Shown: positions 46,793 through 56,120 of the stretch, in pieces | Layout of the letters: the number at the start of each line of letters is the position of its first letter | Position numbering within the stretch: position 1 is the stretch's first letter | From: Kiloniella spongiae | GTDB taxonomy: Bacteria; Pseudomonadota; Alphaproteobacteria; Kiloniellales; Kiloniellaceae | Assembly: GCF_001026905.1 (NCBI RefSeq) | Contig: NZ_LAQL01000009.1 | Coordinates: forward strand, 140,005-204,004 | Length of the DNA: 64,000 bases | Direction: 5' to 3' | The notes under the pieces: generated by a model | What the model was told of the DNA's origin: nothing | What the model saw: the letters and a program-made list of their open reading frames with translations, nothing else | Database searches by the model: none | Position numbers and translations under genes: made by a program

Positions 46793-47605
46793 ATGATCGC
46801 GAAACTATTGAAACTGCAACCGAGTACATCCCTCAGCACTGATGCCGCGAAGAAAGCACCTCTGGCAATCGACGGCCTCTCTGTTTCCTATCACCACAAG
46901 CCAGTGGTCTGGGATCTCTCGTTTGTTGCCCCTGAAAAGGGTTTGGTTGCGGTTGTCGGCCCCAATGGCGCAGGAAAATCAACATTTATCAAGGCTGCTC
47001 TTGGTTTGATCCCCAAGTTATCCGGGGAAATAACGGTTTATGGCAAGCCCGTGGACAAACAACGCAAGCTCATTGGATACGTTCCTCAGCGGGGTAGCGT
47101 GGACTGGGATTTCCCAGCCTCTGCACTGGATGTTGTCACCATGGGCCTTTATGGCGAGATTGGCTGGTTAAAGCCGGTTCGAAAAGGTCACAAAGAACAA
47201 GCCCTGTCCTATCTGGAGAAAGTTGGCATGGCCGACTTCGCTGATCGACAGATCGGACAGCTATCCGGCGGACAACAACAACGTGTTTTCCTTGCCCGTG
47301 CACTGGCACAAGACGCATCGCTTTATTTCATGGACGAGCCTTTTGTCGGTGTAGATGCCGCAACAGAACGTGCCATTATCAACGTTTTGAAAAAGCTAAA
47401 AGACCAAGGCAAAACGGTAATCTGTGTTCACCACGATCTGCAATCCGCACCTGACTATTTCGATCACGCGCTTATTCTCAATGTAAGGCCAGTAGCCAGT
47501 GGCCCAATGCACGAGGCCTTTACCTCTGAAAACCTGCAACGTGCCTATGGTGGCCGTCTTGCACCCTCAGAATTGTCTGGATTGATGTCACTCGCAGGTC
47601 AGTAA
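46793..47605 (+). CDS. Metal ABC transporter, ATP-binding protein
   Basis: The 270-residue ATPase has Walker A GPNGAGKST at 56-64, a Q-loop (YVPQRGSVDWDFP), the signature LSGGQQQR, Walker B LYFMDEPFVGVD and a switch histidine (ICVHHDLQS). It powers the two permeases encoded next. It starts 21 bases after the binding-protein gene with AGGAAA upstream. The assignment to manganese comes from context. Confidence 0.93.
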   Translation: MIAKLLKLQPSTSLSTDAAKKAPLAIDGLSVSYHHKPVVWDLSFVAPEKGLVAVVGPNGAGKSTFIKAALGLIPKLSGEITVYGKPVDKQRKLIGYVPQRGSVDWDFPASALDVVTMGLYGEIGWLKPVRKGHKEQALSYLEKVGMADFADRQIGQLSGGQQQRVFLARALAQDASLYFMDEPFVGVDAATERAIINVLKKLKDQGKTVICVHHDLQSAPDYFDHALILNVRPVASGPMHEAFTSENLQRAYGGRLAPSELSGLMSLAGQ

Positions 47606-47685
47606 CCCTAACCTGAACCGACAGATCACACTGAAAACCAGAAAACACCACCAGAATCATCACCAGAATCACTAAGGGCAGAATC

Positions 47686-48900
47686 GTGCTTCAGGAACTC
47701 TTTGACATCCTAACTTTCCAAAGTGGGTACAACACGAATGTTGTCCTTCTCGGCGCTGGCTTACTGGGCACCGCGGGGGGAGTTGTCGGTGTATTCTCTC
47801 TTCTACGAAAACGCGCCTTGATCAGTGACGCAATCAGCCACGCAACTCTTCCCGGCATCACACTCGGCTTTTTGGTTGCCCTTGCCTTGACAGGAACAGG
47901 CAAAAGCCTTCCTTTCCTGATGGTTGGCTCGACCCTAAGCGGTATTCTTGGCGTTTTACTGGTGCAATGGATCAAAGATAACACACGCCTTCCAGAGGAT
48001 TCAGCTATTGGTACTGTGCTGAGTTCCTTCTTTGGTTTGGGCGTCGTATTGATGAGCTACATCCAAACCCTAAAAAGCGGCAGCCAGGCGGGCTTAGAGA
48101 GTTACTTGCTAGGCTCAACAGCCAGCATGCTACAAAGTGAAGCCGAAATGATCGCCATTTCAGCTCTTGCCATAACCATGCTTGCCGTTCTGTTTATGAA
48201 AGAGTTTGGCCTGGTGTGCTTCGATCCCGATTACGCCGCCTCACGGGGCTGGGCCGTGAGTAAAATTGATCTTCTTATGATGGCCCTGTTACTTGCCGTG
48301 GTTGTCATTGGTCTTAAAACGGTCGGCCTTATTCTGATCATCGCTCTTGTTATTATCCCACCTGTTGCCGCCCGTTTCTGGACTGATCGTCTAGGTGTCA
48401 TGGTTGCAATCTCTGCATTTACGGGCGGGATGAGCTGTTATCTGGGCGCAGCATTATCCGCACTCACCCCCGACTTACCTTCGGGCGCAACAATCGTATT
48501 AACGGCAACGGCTCTCTTTACACTCTCGCTTCTCTTTGCGCCGAAAAGAGGCGTCATTGCTACCGCCTTAAGACAATTTTCCTTTAGACTGAAAATCACC
48601 CGACGCCGGGCACTATTGTCCCTCAACAAAGGTCAACCAACTCTCTCATTTCTGGCTTCATTCCTGTTAAAACGCGAAGGTGTTCTGAACAGTGACCATA
48701 CCCTGACGGAAAAAGGTCAGAAAACCGTGGCAACTATGTCCAGAGATCAAGCGCTTTGGAATCAGTATCTTAGTGACTATCCAGAAGAGGCCTTCGCGCA
48801 AAACCGTTGGTCACTTGCCATGATTACCGACATTCTTCCGCGCGATCTGATCAATGAGCTGGAAATGTCAATTGACAGCCCCAAGAAGGAAATCGGCTAA
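47686..48900 (+). CDS. Metal ABC transporter permease with DtxR-like C-terminal extension
   Basis: Residues 1-285 form the usual cluster-9 permease with about eight to nine membrane segments and the SDAISHATLPGI coupling motif near 47-58. Residues 290-404 are extra, cytoplasmic and basic: a winged-helix-like part (RRRALLSLNKGQPTLSFLASFLL), then LTEKGQKTVATMSRDQALWNQYL and TDILPRDLINELE. The latter segments resemble the dimer/metal domain of DtxR/MntR proteins, including the MntR of this window. It starts at GTG 47686 with AAGGG upstream. The extension might sense cytoplasmic metal and gate transport (inference). Confidence 0.88.
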   Translation: MLQELFDILTFQSGYNTNVVLLGAGLLGTAGGVVGVFSLLRKRALISDAISHATLPGITLGFLVALALTGTGKSLPFLMVGSTLSGILGVLLVQWIKDNTRLPEDSAIGTVLSSFFGLGVVLMSYIQTLKSGSQAGLESYLLGSTASMLQSEAEMIAISALAITMLAVLFMKEFGLVCFDPDYAASRGWAVSKIDLLMMALLLAVVVIGLKTVGLILIIALVIIPPVAARFWTDRLGVMVAISAFTGGMSCYLGAALSALTPDLPSGATIVLTATALFTLSLLFAPKRGVIATALRQFSFRLKITRRRALLSLNKGQPTLSFLASFLLKREGVLNSDHTLTEKGQKTVATMSRDQALWNQYLSDYPEEAFAQNRWSLAMITDILPRDLINELEMSIDSPKKEIG

Positions 48901-49865
48901 TGGATTTACCTCTCGCAGATTTTCTCCAAATCGATTTCCCGGCGCTGCTGGTCGCATCTCTTGCGGGCCTCTGTTGCGGCTTGCCCGGCAACTTTCTTGT
49001 TCTGAGGCGCCAGAGCCTGATTGGGGATGCCATGAGCCACGTTGTTCTACCCGGTATTGTTGTCGGCTATCTCTTGTCCGGCACGCTGGATACGTTACCC
49101 ATGCTTCTCGGTGCTTTGGGGGCAGCCCTAATTTCTGCTCTCCTGATCGAAGTTATTCGCCGACTTGGCAATGTCGAACCCGGTGCAGCCATGGGGGTCG
49201 TTTTTACATCTATGTTTGCCCTTGGCGTACTTATTCTGGAACAGACCGGCGCATCAGGCGTGCATCTTGATGTAGAACATGCTCTTTACGGAAATCTGGA
49301 ATCTACCCTGTGGTTTGGTTTGACTGACTGGTCTGATATTCTGTCTGCAGATGGACTGGCACAAATGCCGGGAAGTATCAGCAGACTTGGCGGCGTCACC
49401 CTTGTCGTCCTGCTTGTCATTATTCTCTTTTTCAAAGAGCTAAAGATATCAACTTTTGATCCCGCCATGGCAACATCCTTGGGATTTAATGCCCGCTATA
49501 TCAGCATCGGCCTGATCGTCATGACCGCAACCTCTGCCGTTGCTGCCTTTGATGCTGTTGGATCTATCCTTGTCATTGCCATGTTCATTTGCCCTGCTGC
49601 AACGGCACGCATGTGGACGGATAAACTGAGTTCTCAAATCATCCTGTCCTCTGTCTTTGCGCTGATGTCGGGATGCCTGGGATACCTGATCGCGGCTTTT
49701 GGGCCATTTCTACTTGGTGAAAATTACGCCTTAAACGCCGCAGGTATGATTGCCGTTGTCGCTTGTTTGTTACAAGCGTTTTCGATGGTATTCGCCCCGA
49801 ACCACGGGACCATGGGGCGATTCCTAAAGCAACGCAAAGCACTTCAGGAACCCGCCGAGATCTAA
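48900..49865 (+). CDS. Metal ABC transporter permease, second subunit
   Basis: The 321-residue permease has the cluster-9 fold with GDAMSHVVLPGIVVGYLL near 42-59 as the ATPase-coupling motif and about nine membrane segments. It has no DtxR-like extension, unlike its partner. Its ATG shares a base with the preceding stop codon, so the two permeases are translationally coupled and probably form a heterodimeric channel. Confidence 0.92.
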   Translation: MDLPLADFLQIDFPALLVASLAGLCCGLPGNFLVLRRQSLIGDAMSHVVLPGIVVGYLLSGTLDTLPMLLGALGAALISALLIEVIRRLGNVEPGAAMGVVFTSMFALGVLILEQTGASGVHLDVEHALYGNLESTLWFGLTDWSDILSADGLAQMPGSISRLGGVTLVVLLVIILFFKELKISTFDPAMATSLGFNARYISIGLIVMTATSAVAAFDAVGSILVIAMFICPAATARMWTDKLSSQIILSSVFALMSGCLGYLIAAFGPFLLGENYALNAAGMIAVVACLLQAFSMVFAPNHGTMGRFLKQRKALQEPAEI

Positions 49866-49894
49866 AAGGTATCTAATCCAAGAATATAAAAGGC

Positions 49895-50365
49895 TTATTT
49901 CTTCAAAACATTTTCAAGGACATCCAGCGCCTTATTGGTCAAGATGTCGATCAGGACAACATCGTCATCCACAATAATAAACCGGCTGTTTGCGCGACGC
50001 GGTAATCTACCTTGAAGATCATCAGGCAGATCGCGCTTGGCTAAACCCGGAGGTAGAGAGCCTTTCTCATCCAGTTGCTTTTGCAACCCAGGAGGCAAAG
50101 ATCCTTTTTTTGCCAGACCGGGGGGTAAGCCTTTTTTCTTACCCTTTCCCTTATTCTTTTTGTTGTCTTGGGTCGTCTGGTCCTCTTTGCCGAAATAACG
50201 ATTAATCACCGTCCGTTCAATTTCACTGATCACATCTTCAATAACCTGCTCTTGCGATGCCTGTGATGCATAAACAGGTGACAAAGATATAAGGCTCACA
50301 GCACTCAAACCAAGAACCGTTGGCACGATCGCGGCTGCAAAACTTTTTCTGATTAGACGTTTCAT
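49895..50365 (-). CDS. CigR-like secreted protein with PPGL repeats
   Basis: The 156-residue protein has a signal peptide (MKRLIRKSFAAAIVPTVLGL to VYAS), a basic linker (KKNKGKGKKKG), four repeats of the type (L/S)LPPGL(A/Q)K or DLPDDLQG, and a C-terminal strand-rich tail FIIVDDDVVLIDILTNKALDVLENVL. This order matches the CigR family, whose Salmonella member is an anti-virulence regulator; most members have no known role. It converges with the Mn permease operon, with no strong terminator between. Confidence 0.8.
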   Translation of the reverse strand: MKRLIRKSFAAAIVPTVLGLSAVSLISLSPVYASQASQEQVIEDVISEIERTVINRYFGKEDQTTQDNKKNKGKGKKKGLPPGLAKKGSLPPGLQKQLDEKGSLPPGLAKRDLPDDLQGRLPRRANSRFIIVDDDVVLIDILTNKALDVLENVLKK

Positions 50366-50460
50366 AACGTAACCTCATTTCTTGTTCGTCAGGGAACAGT
50401 ATAAGTGAAAAGAGGCAAAAATTGGATTAGCGTAAATATACGTAGTGGCGACAATACTGA

Positions 50461-51444
50461 TTATAGCTTCTGACTTTGACTAGGAAGTTTTCGTTCCGAG
50501 AGCGGTGTACACCCAAAGAAATTGCGATAACAGCGCGAGAAATGCGCAGATGAATTATAGCCACAAGCCAAAGCAACCTCGATAATCCGCATCTTGGTTT
50601 GCATGATCAACTGACGCGACCGATAGAGCCTCAACTCGCTATAGTATCTGGCCGGTGATTTATTAAATTGCTTGCTGAACATGCGCTCCAATTGACGCCG
50701 CGATGACCCCGCGATTTTTGACAGTTCTTCAAGGCTCAAAGGCTCTTCCAAGTGATCTTCCATAATCTGGATGACTCGCAACAGGCGTTGATCCTGAATA
50801 GAATAGCGCGCGGAAAGGCCAAAGTACTGAAATTCACGCCGATCTCGAATACGCTCGTGTACGAACTGATCCGCGACCATTCTGGCCAACTCAAAACCAT
50901 GCAGGTCAGAGATAAAGTTCAACATCATATCCAGACCAGCAGTCCCCCCAACACAGGTAAAGCCCTTTGCACTGACCTCAAACAGTTCGTTGGATGTCTC
51001 AATCTCAGGAAATGTTTCTTTGAAAGCCGACAAATATTCCCAATGGACCGCACATTTGGCTTTATCGGCCAGCCCGGCTTTCGCCAGATAATACGACGCC
51101 GTATAAAGGGCCCCAATTACCTTGCCCTGACGCCCCACGGTCCTTAGCCAAGGCATAAAGTCACTGGTGTCAAATCCGGATATATTGTGTCCTCCACAGA
51201 GGATAATATTTTCCGGCTTGCTCGCCGATGCCAGATTACCCTGCACTTCCAGACGTAATCCATTCGACGCCTCAACATTCTCTCCATCCAGAGAAAAAAC
51301 CGGACAGTCATAAAGCTCTTCACGCGCGACCTTGTTTGCAACACGCAAAGGCTCCATCGCGAAGGTAAAAGAGTTCATCGAAAACCCCGGCAAAAGCAAA
51401 AAGCCAACGCGTCGGGTTTTGCCTTCTTTAGGTTCTGGAAACAT
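50461..51444 (-). CDS. GlxA-type transcriptional regulator
   Basis: The 327-residue regulator has a DJ-1/PfpI-like N-terminal domain (RRVGFLLLPGFSMNSFTFAMEPLRVAN; LCGGHNISGFD) and a C-terminal AraC double HTH (PLSLEELSKIAGSSRRQLERMF; IIEVALACGYNSSAHFSRCYR). Its closest look-alikes regulate arginine, choline/betaine and carnitine catabolism. ATG 51444 has GAGA upstream; 37 further in-frame codons lack support. It is downstream of and on the same strand as the class V aminotransferase, separated by a terminator-like hairpin. Confidence 0.9.
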   Translation of the reverse strand: MFPEPKEGKTRRVGFLLLPGFSMNSFTFAMEPLRVANKVAREELYDCPVFSLDGENVEASNGLRLEVQGNLASASKPENIILCGGHNISGFDTSDFMPWLRTVGRQGKVIGALYTASYYLAKAGLADKAKCAVHWEYLSAFKETFPEIETSNELFEVSAKGFTCVGGTAGLDMMLNFISDLHGFELARMVADQFVHERIRDRREFQYFGLSARYSIQDQRLLRVIQIMEDHLEEPLSLEELSKIAGSSRRQLERMFSKQFNKSPARYYSELRLYRSRQLIMQTKMRIIEVALACGYNSSAHFSRCYRNFFGCTPLSERKLPSQSQKL

Positions 51445-51553
51445 TTTATTCTCTTTTACGCCTGACTGGATAATAACTGAACCTTGTCGCTTTTCACACA
51501 AAACGACACATACCCTTCTAAGGGGCCTTTCCCAAGGTTTCAATAGCAGAAAC

Positions 51554-51586
51554 ACAAAAGGCTGCCTGAATTAGACAGCCCTTTGT
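51554..51586 (-). terminator. Terminator after the class V aminotransferase
   Basis: ACAAAAGGCTG (51554-51564) pairs with CAGCCCTTTGT (51576-51586) with one mismatch. A T-rich tail follows on the minus strand. It is 20 bases past the stop. Confidence 0.65.
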
Positions 51587-51605
51587 AAATAAATGCGCTA
51601 TTTGA

Positions 51606-52775
51606 CTATTTATTTTTGTGCCAATACTCGATAGCAGCCCCAACGCCTTTGCCCGGCTCAATATCCATTCCCAAATCGCGCATAACCATCTCGGCCCCGC
51701 CTAGCGCGCTAAACAGCATACACTCATTCAAATCACCAAGGTGTCCAATCCGAAACAGCTTTCCGGCAACCTGGGTAAGCCCTCCGCCAAGAGAAAGGTT
51801 ATAATCCTGATAGGCTCGCTTAACGATTTCTTGTCCATCAATATGTTCAGGAACCATAACCCCGGTAACCGTATCTGATTGCCATGCAGGTGTTTTGGCA
51901 CAGGTTGATAACCCCCATGCAGCAACAGCCTGCCGCACTCCCTCAGCCAAACGGTGATGCCGTTGCCACACGTTTCCCATCCCCTCTTCAAGCAGGACAT
52001 CGACAGAAGCACGCAAGCCTCTCAACAATCCCATAGCAGGAGTGTAAGGGCCAAAGCCGGTGCGGGTCTGATTAATCATCATCTTGAAATCAAAATAAAA
52101 CCGAGGGCACAATGCCGTCTCACCCGCTTGGAGTGCCTTTTGGCTAACGCCAACGATTCCAAGGCCTGTTGGCAACATAAAGCCCTTTTGTGAACCAGCG
52201 ACCGCAAGATCAACACCCCAGGCGTCCATCTCAAATTCAATGGCCCCTATTGAGCTGATGCCATCCACATACAGCAACGCCGGATGGTTACAGGCATCCA
52301 AAGCTTCGCGAACACCTTTGACATCAGATGTAACACCCGTTGCAGTCTCATTGTGACAAACAACGACACCCTTGATCTCATGCTGCGTATCAGCAGCAAG
52401 GCGTTCTGCTATCTGCGTCACAGGCGCGCCCTCACCCCATGGCACATCTATGTCTTCAACCTCAATGCCAAGCGCGCGACACGAATCAATCCATAGGCTT
52501 GAAAACTGTCCGAACCGAGCTGTAAGTACCTTGTCACCAGGTGAAAGAGTATTGGTAATGGCCGCTTCCCATCCCCCCGTTCCAGATGACGGGAAAACAA
52601 TCACTTCACCTTTTTCTGTCCGGAATATTTTCTTCAAATCTTCGAACAGCGGCACCATAAAGTCCGGCGCAGACAGGGCGCGATGATCTTCCGTATTCAC
52701 ATCCATTGCCAGCCGAATACGTTCCGGCATATTTGTTGGACCCGGTATAAAAAGCGAATTGCGACCAGCCATCAT
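51606..52775 (-). CDS. Class V aminotransferase, serine/alanine/aspartate-glyoxylate type
   Basis: The 389-residue PLP enzyme begins NSLFIPGPTNMPERIRLAM and has SSGTGGWEAAITNTLSPGD, NETATGVTSDV, DGISSIGAIEFEMDAWGVD and GSQKGFMLP with the PLP lysine at K197. It belongs with serine-glyoxylate and aspartate-glyoxylate aminotransferases, which form glycine from glyoxylate. No other beta-hydroxyaspartate-cycle or serine-cycle gene is adjacent, so the donor is undecided. AAGGA precedes the ATG. It is divergent from the LysE-family exporter. Confidence 0.88.
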   Translation of the reverse strand: MMAGRNSLFIPGPTNMPERIRLAMDVNTEDHRALSAPDFMVPLFEDLKKIFRTEKGEVIVFPSSGTGGWEAAITNTLSPGDKVLTARFGQFSSLWIDSCRALGIEVEDIDVPWGEGAPVTQIAERLAADTQHEIKGVVVCHNETATGVTSDVKGVREALDACNHPALLYVDGISSIGAIEFEMDAWGVDLAVAGSQKGFMLPTGLGIVGVSQKALQAGETALCPRFYFDFKMMINQTRTGFGPYTPAMGLLRGLRASVDVLLEEGMGNVWQRHHRLAEGVRQAVAAWGLSTCAKTPAWQSDTVTGVMVPEHIDGQEIVKRAYQDYNLSLGGGLTQVAGKLFRIGHLGDLNECMLFSALGGAEMVMRDLGMDIEPGKGVGAAIEYWHKNK

Positions 52776-52971
52776 TAAATCCTTAGCAGTATCTCAAAAT
52801 AAATTCTTCTGAGACTACGCAAACCGGTCCACAACAAAAAGGATCAATTCGGATTAGGAATTGTGACAAAAACGCAAAAATCCCCCCATGCGCTCAACAA
52901 ACTTGCATGAGGAAAAAAAGAGGCGCAGGATATTATACCTAATCAATCACCTCCCTAAATCGAGTTCTCTC

Positions 52972-53592
52972 ATGACATTAGAAGTATGGCTTCTTTTCAT
53001 TGCCGTCAGCCTTGCGCCTGCAATCAGCCCCGGCCCAGCAGTATTTCTAGCCCTTTCGAACACACTCAAATTTGGGGGCCGCGCAACGATCTGGTCAGCA
53101 ACTGGCAATGCACTTGGTCTATTTATCCTCGGTTTTGGGGCTGCCTTGGGCTTGGGCACGATTATGGAAACCTCAGCTTTCGCCTTCACAATTCTAAAGT
53201 TCATTGGAGCTGCTTATCTCATCTGGCTTGGCATTAAAACTTGGAGAGATAAAAGCGGTTTGGTAGAAGAAGGACAAAACACATTTCCCCCTCAAAAACA
53301 CAAACTCTTTTCTACTGCTCTGATAGTATCCCTTACCAACCCCAAAGCGATCGTTGTTATTCTTGCCTTGTTCCCTCCCTTTATGAACGCAGAGGGATCA
53401 GCCCTATTTCAGGCAGCCGTCCTATCCGCAACCTATGCAGTCCTGTGCTTTTTAAATCATCTGACAATTGCCCTGATGGGTGGGCGCTTGAAGAATTTTA
53501 TGAATAATATGAAACGCATCCGCCTGGTTCGACGTGTACTCGGTGCAACTTTTGCCGGCTTCGGCGCATTACTCGCTTCAGCTCAAAGATAA
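52972..53592 (+). CDS. LysE/RhtB-family amino acid exporter
   Basis: The 206-residue membrane protein has six predicted segments. SLAPAISPGPAVFLALSNTLKFGGRATIWSATGNALG is the LysE/RhtB signature near the N-terminus; FIGAAYLIWLGIKTWR and SLTNPKAIVVILALFPPF are also typical. It exports an amino acid or derivative of unknown identity. ATG 52972 begins the conserved part; the frame extends 28 codons upstream without support. It ends one base before the stop of the converging FAD oxidase gene. Confidence 0.9.
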   Translation: MTLEVWLLFIAVSLAPAISPGPAVFLALSNTLKFGGRATIWSATGNALGLFILGFGAALGLGTIMETSAFAFTILKFIGAAYLIWLGIKTWRDKSGLVEEGQNTFPPQKHKLFSTALIVSLTNPKAIVVILALFPPFMNAEGSALFQAAVLSATYAVLCFLNHLTIALMGGRLKNFMNNMKRIRLVRRVLGATFAGFGALLASAQR

Positions 53593-53593
53593 G

Positions 53594-54901
53594 CTACCAC
53601 CCCATTCTATCCGCAAAAGCATGCCAGCGAATCATAAAGGGCATAAACCACGGTGATCCGCTATAAAGTGGCCTGCTTTCAAAAGGCAAGTCATCCAATT
53701 CAGTTCGCCCTTCTGGATCTCCTAAAATCTTCAGGGCTGTCTTTCGCCCAAAATAAACAGCACGCCCGACACCTGAACCACAATATCCCATGGCGTAATG
53801 CATACCATCAATCTTCCCTACATGAGGGGCATGATCAAAGGTATAGGCCACAACACCGGACCAGGCATATTCTATCTTTACCTGTTGTAATTGTGGATAA
53901 ATCCGCCGCATAGCCGTCCCGAGATAATTTACATACTCCCGGGGGTTATCTTTTAAGTCTTTTGCCCGCCCACCAAAAATCATTCTCTTTCCATCCGCAG
54001 ATGGACGGTAATAAAAGACCAAACGGTGCGTATCGCCATGGCCTCTTAATTTTGGGGAAAGCTCAAGAATTTTCTCTGGTGGCAACTCTTCTGTTGCCGT
54101 TACCGCAGATCGGATCGGGATAAGACGTCGACGAAACCATTGCAGATTTTTAGGGGTATAACCATTGGTTGCCACAATGACATCACGCGCCGTCAAAGAA
54201 TGATTGTTAGTGCAAATCTCCAGTTTTCCTTCTGGACCCGAAATATTTTGGACAGCCTGCCCGCCATATATCTTGGCTCCGGCCTCTGTGGTTTTTCTCA
54301 ACAGTCCTTGTAATAGCAGAGCAGGTTGAAGCGTTCCATCATCCTCATAAACAGCCCCGCCATGATAAAGGTCAGAGCCGATCTCATAGTGCTGTTCAGC
54401 TTTGGACACCATATGCGCATTGAGATTAAGCTCTCTTTGCATGACTTCAACTTGTCGGGCAAGGCTGTCATAGTGTTGCGGGCGAACAACTCCCCGAAAC
54501 CGCCCACGCATTACCAACTCGCAATCAATTTTTTCCTCTTCTACAAAAGAAACAAGTGATCGCATGCTATCCAGGCTTTCGCGCATAATGGCACGCGCTT
54601 TTTCTTTTCCATAGGCACGCTCCAGCCCTTTAAGTCCGAGTTTATGAAAACTTGGTCCTAACAGCCCTCCGTTGCGGGCGGAACAGCCCCACCCCGGGCG
54701 TTCCGCATCTAAGACAACGACGGATCGTCCGGCACGCGCCAGGGTAAGTGCTGCAGAAAGCCCTGTGTATCCTGCGCCAACGACAACAACATCAGCCTTT
54801 TTAGGCGGCAGATCTGATTGAACGTAACTGTCTGGTTGAAAGCGAGTGTCAGACCACCAAAAGGGTAGATGCGTAAAGGTCTCTAATCCAGCCATCGTCA
54901 T
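53594..54901 (-). CDS. FAD-dependent oxidoreductase, DadA/PuuB-like
   Basis: The 435-residue flavoenzyme has the dinucleotide-binding motif VVVVGAGYTGLSAALTLARAG near 37-57 and a second FAD region RPGWGCSARNGGLLGPSFH. The C-terminal closure WSGVVAYTFDHAPHVGKI is as in gamma-glutamylputrescine oxidase and D-amino-acid dehydrogenase families. It likely oxidises a secondary or primary amine. It lies downstream of the Lrp-type gene on the same strand, a candidate regulator. Confidence 0.88.
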   Translation of the reverse strand: MTMAGLETFTHLPFWWSDTRFQPDSYVQSDLPPKKADVVVVGAGYTGLSAALTLARAGRSVVVLDAERPGWGCSARNGGLLGPSFHKLGLKGLERAYGKEKARAIMRESLDSMRSLVSFVEEEKIDCELVMRGRFRGVVRPQHYDSLARQVEVMQRELNLNAHMVSKAEQHYEIGSDLYHGGAVYEDDGTLQPALLLQGLLRKTTEAGAKIYGGQAVQNISGPEGKLEICTNNHSLTARDVIVATNGYTPKNLQWFRRRLIPIRSAVTATEELPPEKILELSPKLRGHGDTHRLVFYYRPSADGKRMIFGGRAKDLKDNPREYVNYLGTAMRRIYPQLQQVKIEYAWSGVVAYTFDHAPHVGKIDGMHYAMGYCGSGVGRAVYFGRKTALKILGDPEGRTELDDLPFESRPLYSGSPWFMPFMIRWHAFADRMGW

Positions 54902-55057
54902 CTCTACTCTTAGGGAAAAGAAAAAGGAGTTCCATAGGAAATTTAACTTTTAACTAAACCATATGCTGCCATGACAAGCAGACCATGGGAAGTAGAAAGC
55001 AGGATTTCTTTGTTTATGTACAGATGAAAGATAACAACAAAAAAGCGGCCTCTTCAC

Positions 55058-55522
55058 TCACCTTTTATCCAAGGGAACTTCTGTGGTTTCTTTAATTTTT
55101 TCCATAGAAAAATAAGACGTTACATCATGCAGTGGTGCCGTACGAATGATCTTCTTATAAACCCGGTCATAATCTTCGATACTGGATACCAAAATCTTCA
55201 ACAGGTAGTCCACGTTTCCATTAAGACGATGAAATTCAACCACTTCATCAATATTACTAATGCCCTCAGAAAAACTTTCAAGCCAACCATCACCATGATG
55301 CTCGGTTCTGAGTTCAACAAAAACTGTCAACTCTTTCCCCACCATTGCCGGATCAATTAAGGCAACCTGCTTTTTAATAACGCCAGATTCCTGCAATAGC
55401 TTTATGCGACGCCAACAAGCATTGGTCGATAGATTGACCAACTCAGCAATTTCCGACGCAGGGCGACTGGCATCACGCTGTAATTCCTTTAAAATTCGCA
55501 GATCAATATCATCTAATTTCAT
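55058..55522 (-). CDS. Lrp/AsnC-family regulator
   Basis: The 154-residue protein has a typical Lrp HTH (MKLDDIDLRILKELQRDASRPASEIAELVNLSTNACWRRI) and RAM domain (ELTVFVELRTEHHGDGWLESF; GNVDYLLKILVSSIEDYDRV). It precedes the FAD oxidoreductase by 156 bases on the same strand, so control of that gene by an amino-acid effector is plausible. It diverges from the DUF6356 gene. Confidence 0.92.
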   Translation of the reverse strand: MKLDDIDLRILKELQRDASRPASEIAELVNLSTNACWRRIKLLQESGVIKKQVALIDPAMVGKELTVFVELRTEHHGDGWLESFSEGISNIDEVVEFHRLNGNVDYLLKILVSSIEDYDRVYKKIIRTAPLHDVTSYFSMEKIKETTEVPLDKR

Positions 55523-55655
55523 TAAAACCTTCTAACTTGGGATATTTTCTCAAAACTAAGCCAAATTACACCGAAAAATGAGAAAAAACTACTTAAAATA
55601 TTAGCTATACTTGATAAAAGAAATAAAAAAACAATAACTAACCTTGGTGAATTAA

Positions 55656-55934
55656 ATGAAAAAAATTATCGACAATCTTTTTATCAATCACCCACAATCA
55701 GTGAATGAAACGTATTTTGAACACATGGGGCAAGCTCTGTATTTTTCATTTAATATGTGTATTGGCTTTTTCGTTTGTCTCTGTCATGCCTTCATACCAG
55801 GTGCTTTTGAGAAGACTGGTAGCCAATTAGTTACAAAATTATATGATCGTATGGTTGAAAATCGGATGCGTAATCAATCCAAACAAGATTCAGGAAATTC
55901 AGGAATTGAAAACACAGAAGTAAACCAAGCCTAA
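55656..55934 (+). CDS. Small DUF6356-like membrane protein
   Basis: The 92-residue protein starts NLFINHPQSVNETYFEHMGQALYFSFNMCIGFFVCLCHAFIPGAFEKTGS. This is the pattern of DUF6356, short alphaproteobacterial proteins with one or two membrane segments and a conserved HPxSVxETYxEH start. The function is unknown. GGTGA precedes the ATG. The hydrophilic tail (RNQSKQDSGNSGIENTEVNQA) looks disordered. Confidence 0.75.
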   Translation: MKKIIDNLFINHPQSVNETYFEHMGQALYFSFNMCIGFFVCLCHAFIPGAFEKTGSQLVTKLYDRMVENRMRNQSKQDSGNSGIENTEVNQA

Positions 55935-56120
55935 AACCATTTCTTCTTCTGCAATATCCAGATTGGCATCGCTTCTTTAATTAGAAGTGTGCCCTATCAT
56001 TAGTTTTGCTTAAAAGATTAATTTTTTTGAGATTCTTGAGAAATATTACTCTAGAGTCTTCGCAAATATTCCTCGCACATAGTACGCGATAACATTACCA
56101 AAGATATATTGAGCAAAATA

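Noticed and set aside
47641..47690. CACCAGAATCA direct repeat before the first Mn permease
   Set aside because: A short chance-like repeat of 11 bases in a spacer, with no further copies noticed.
51606..52775. BhcA of a beta-hydroxyaspartate cycle
   Set aside because: The protein fits the broader glyoxylate aminotransferase family, but bhcB, bhcC, bhcD and the usual IclR regulator are not next to it, so the specific name is not supported.
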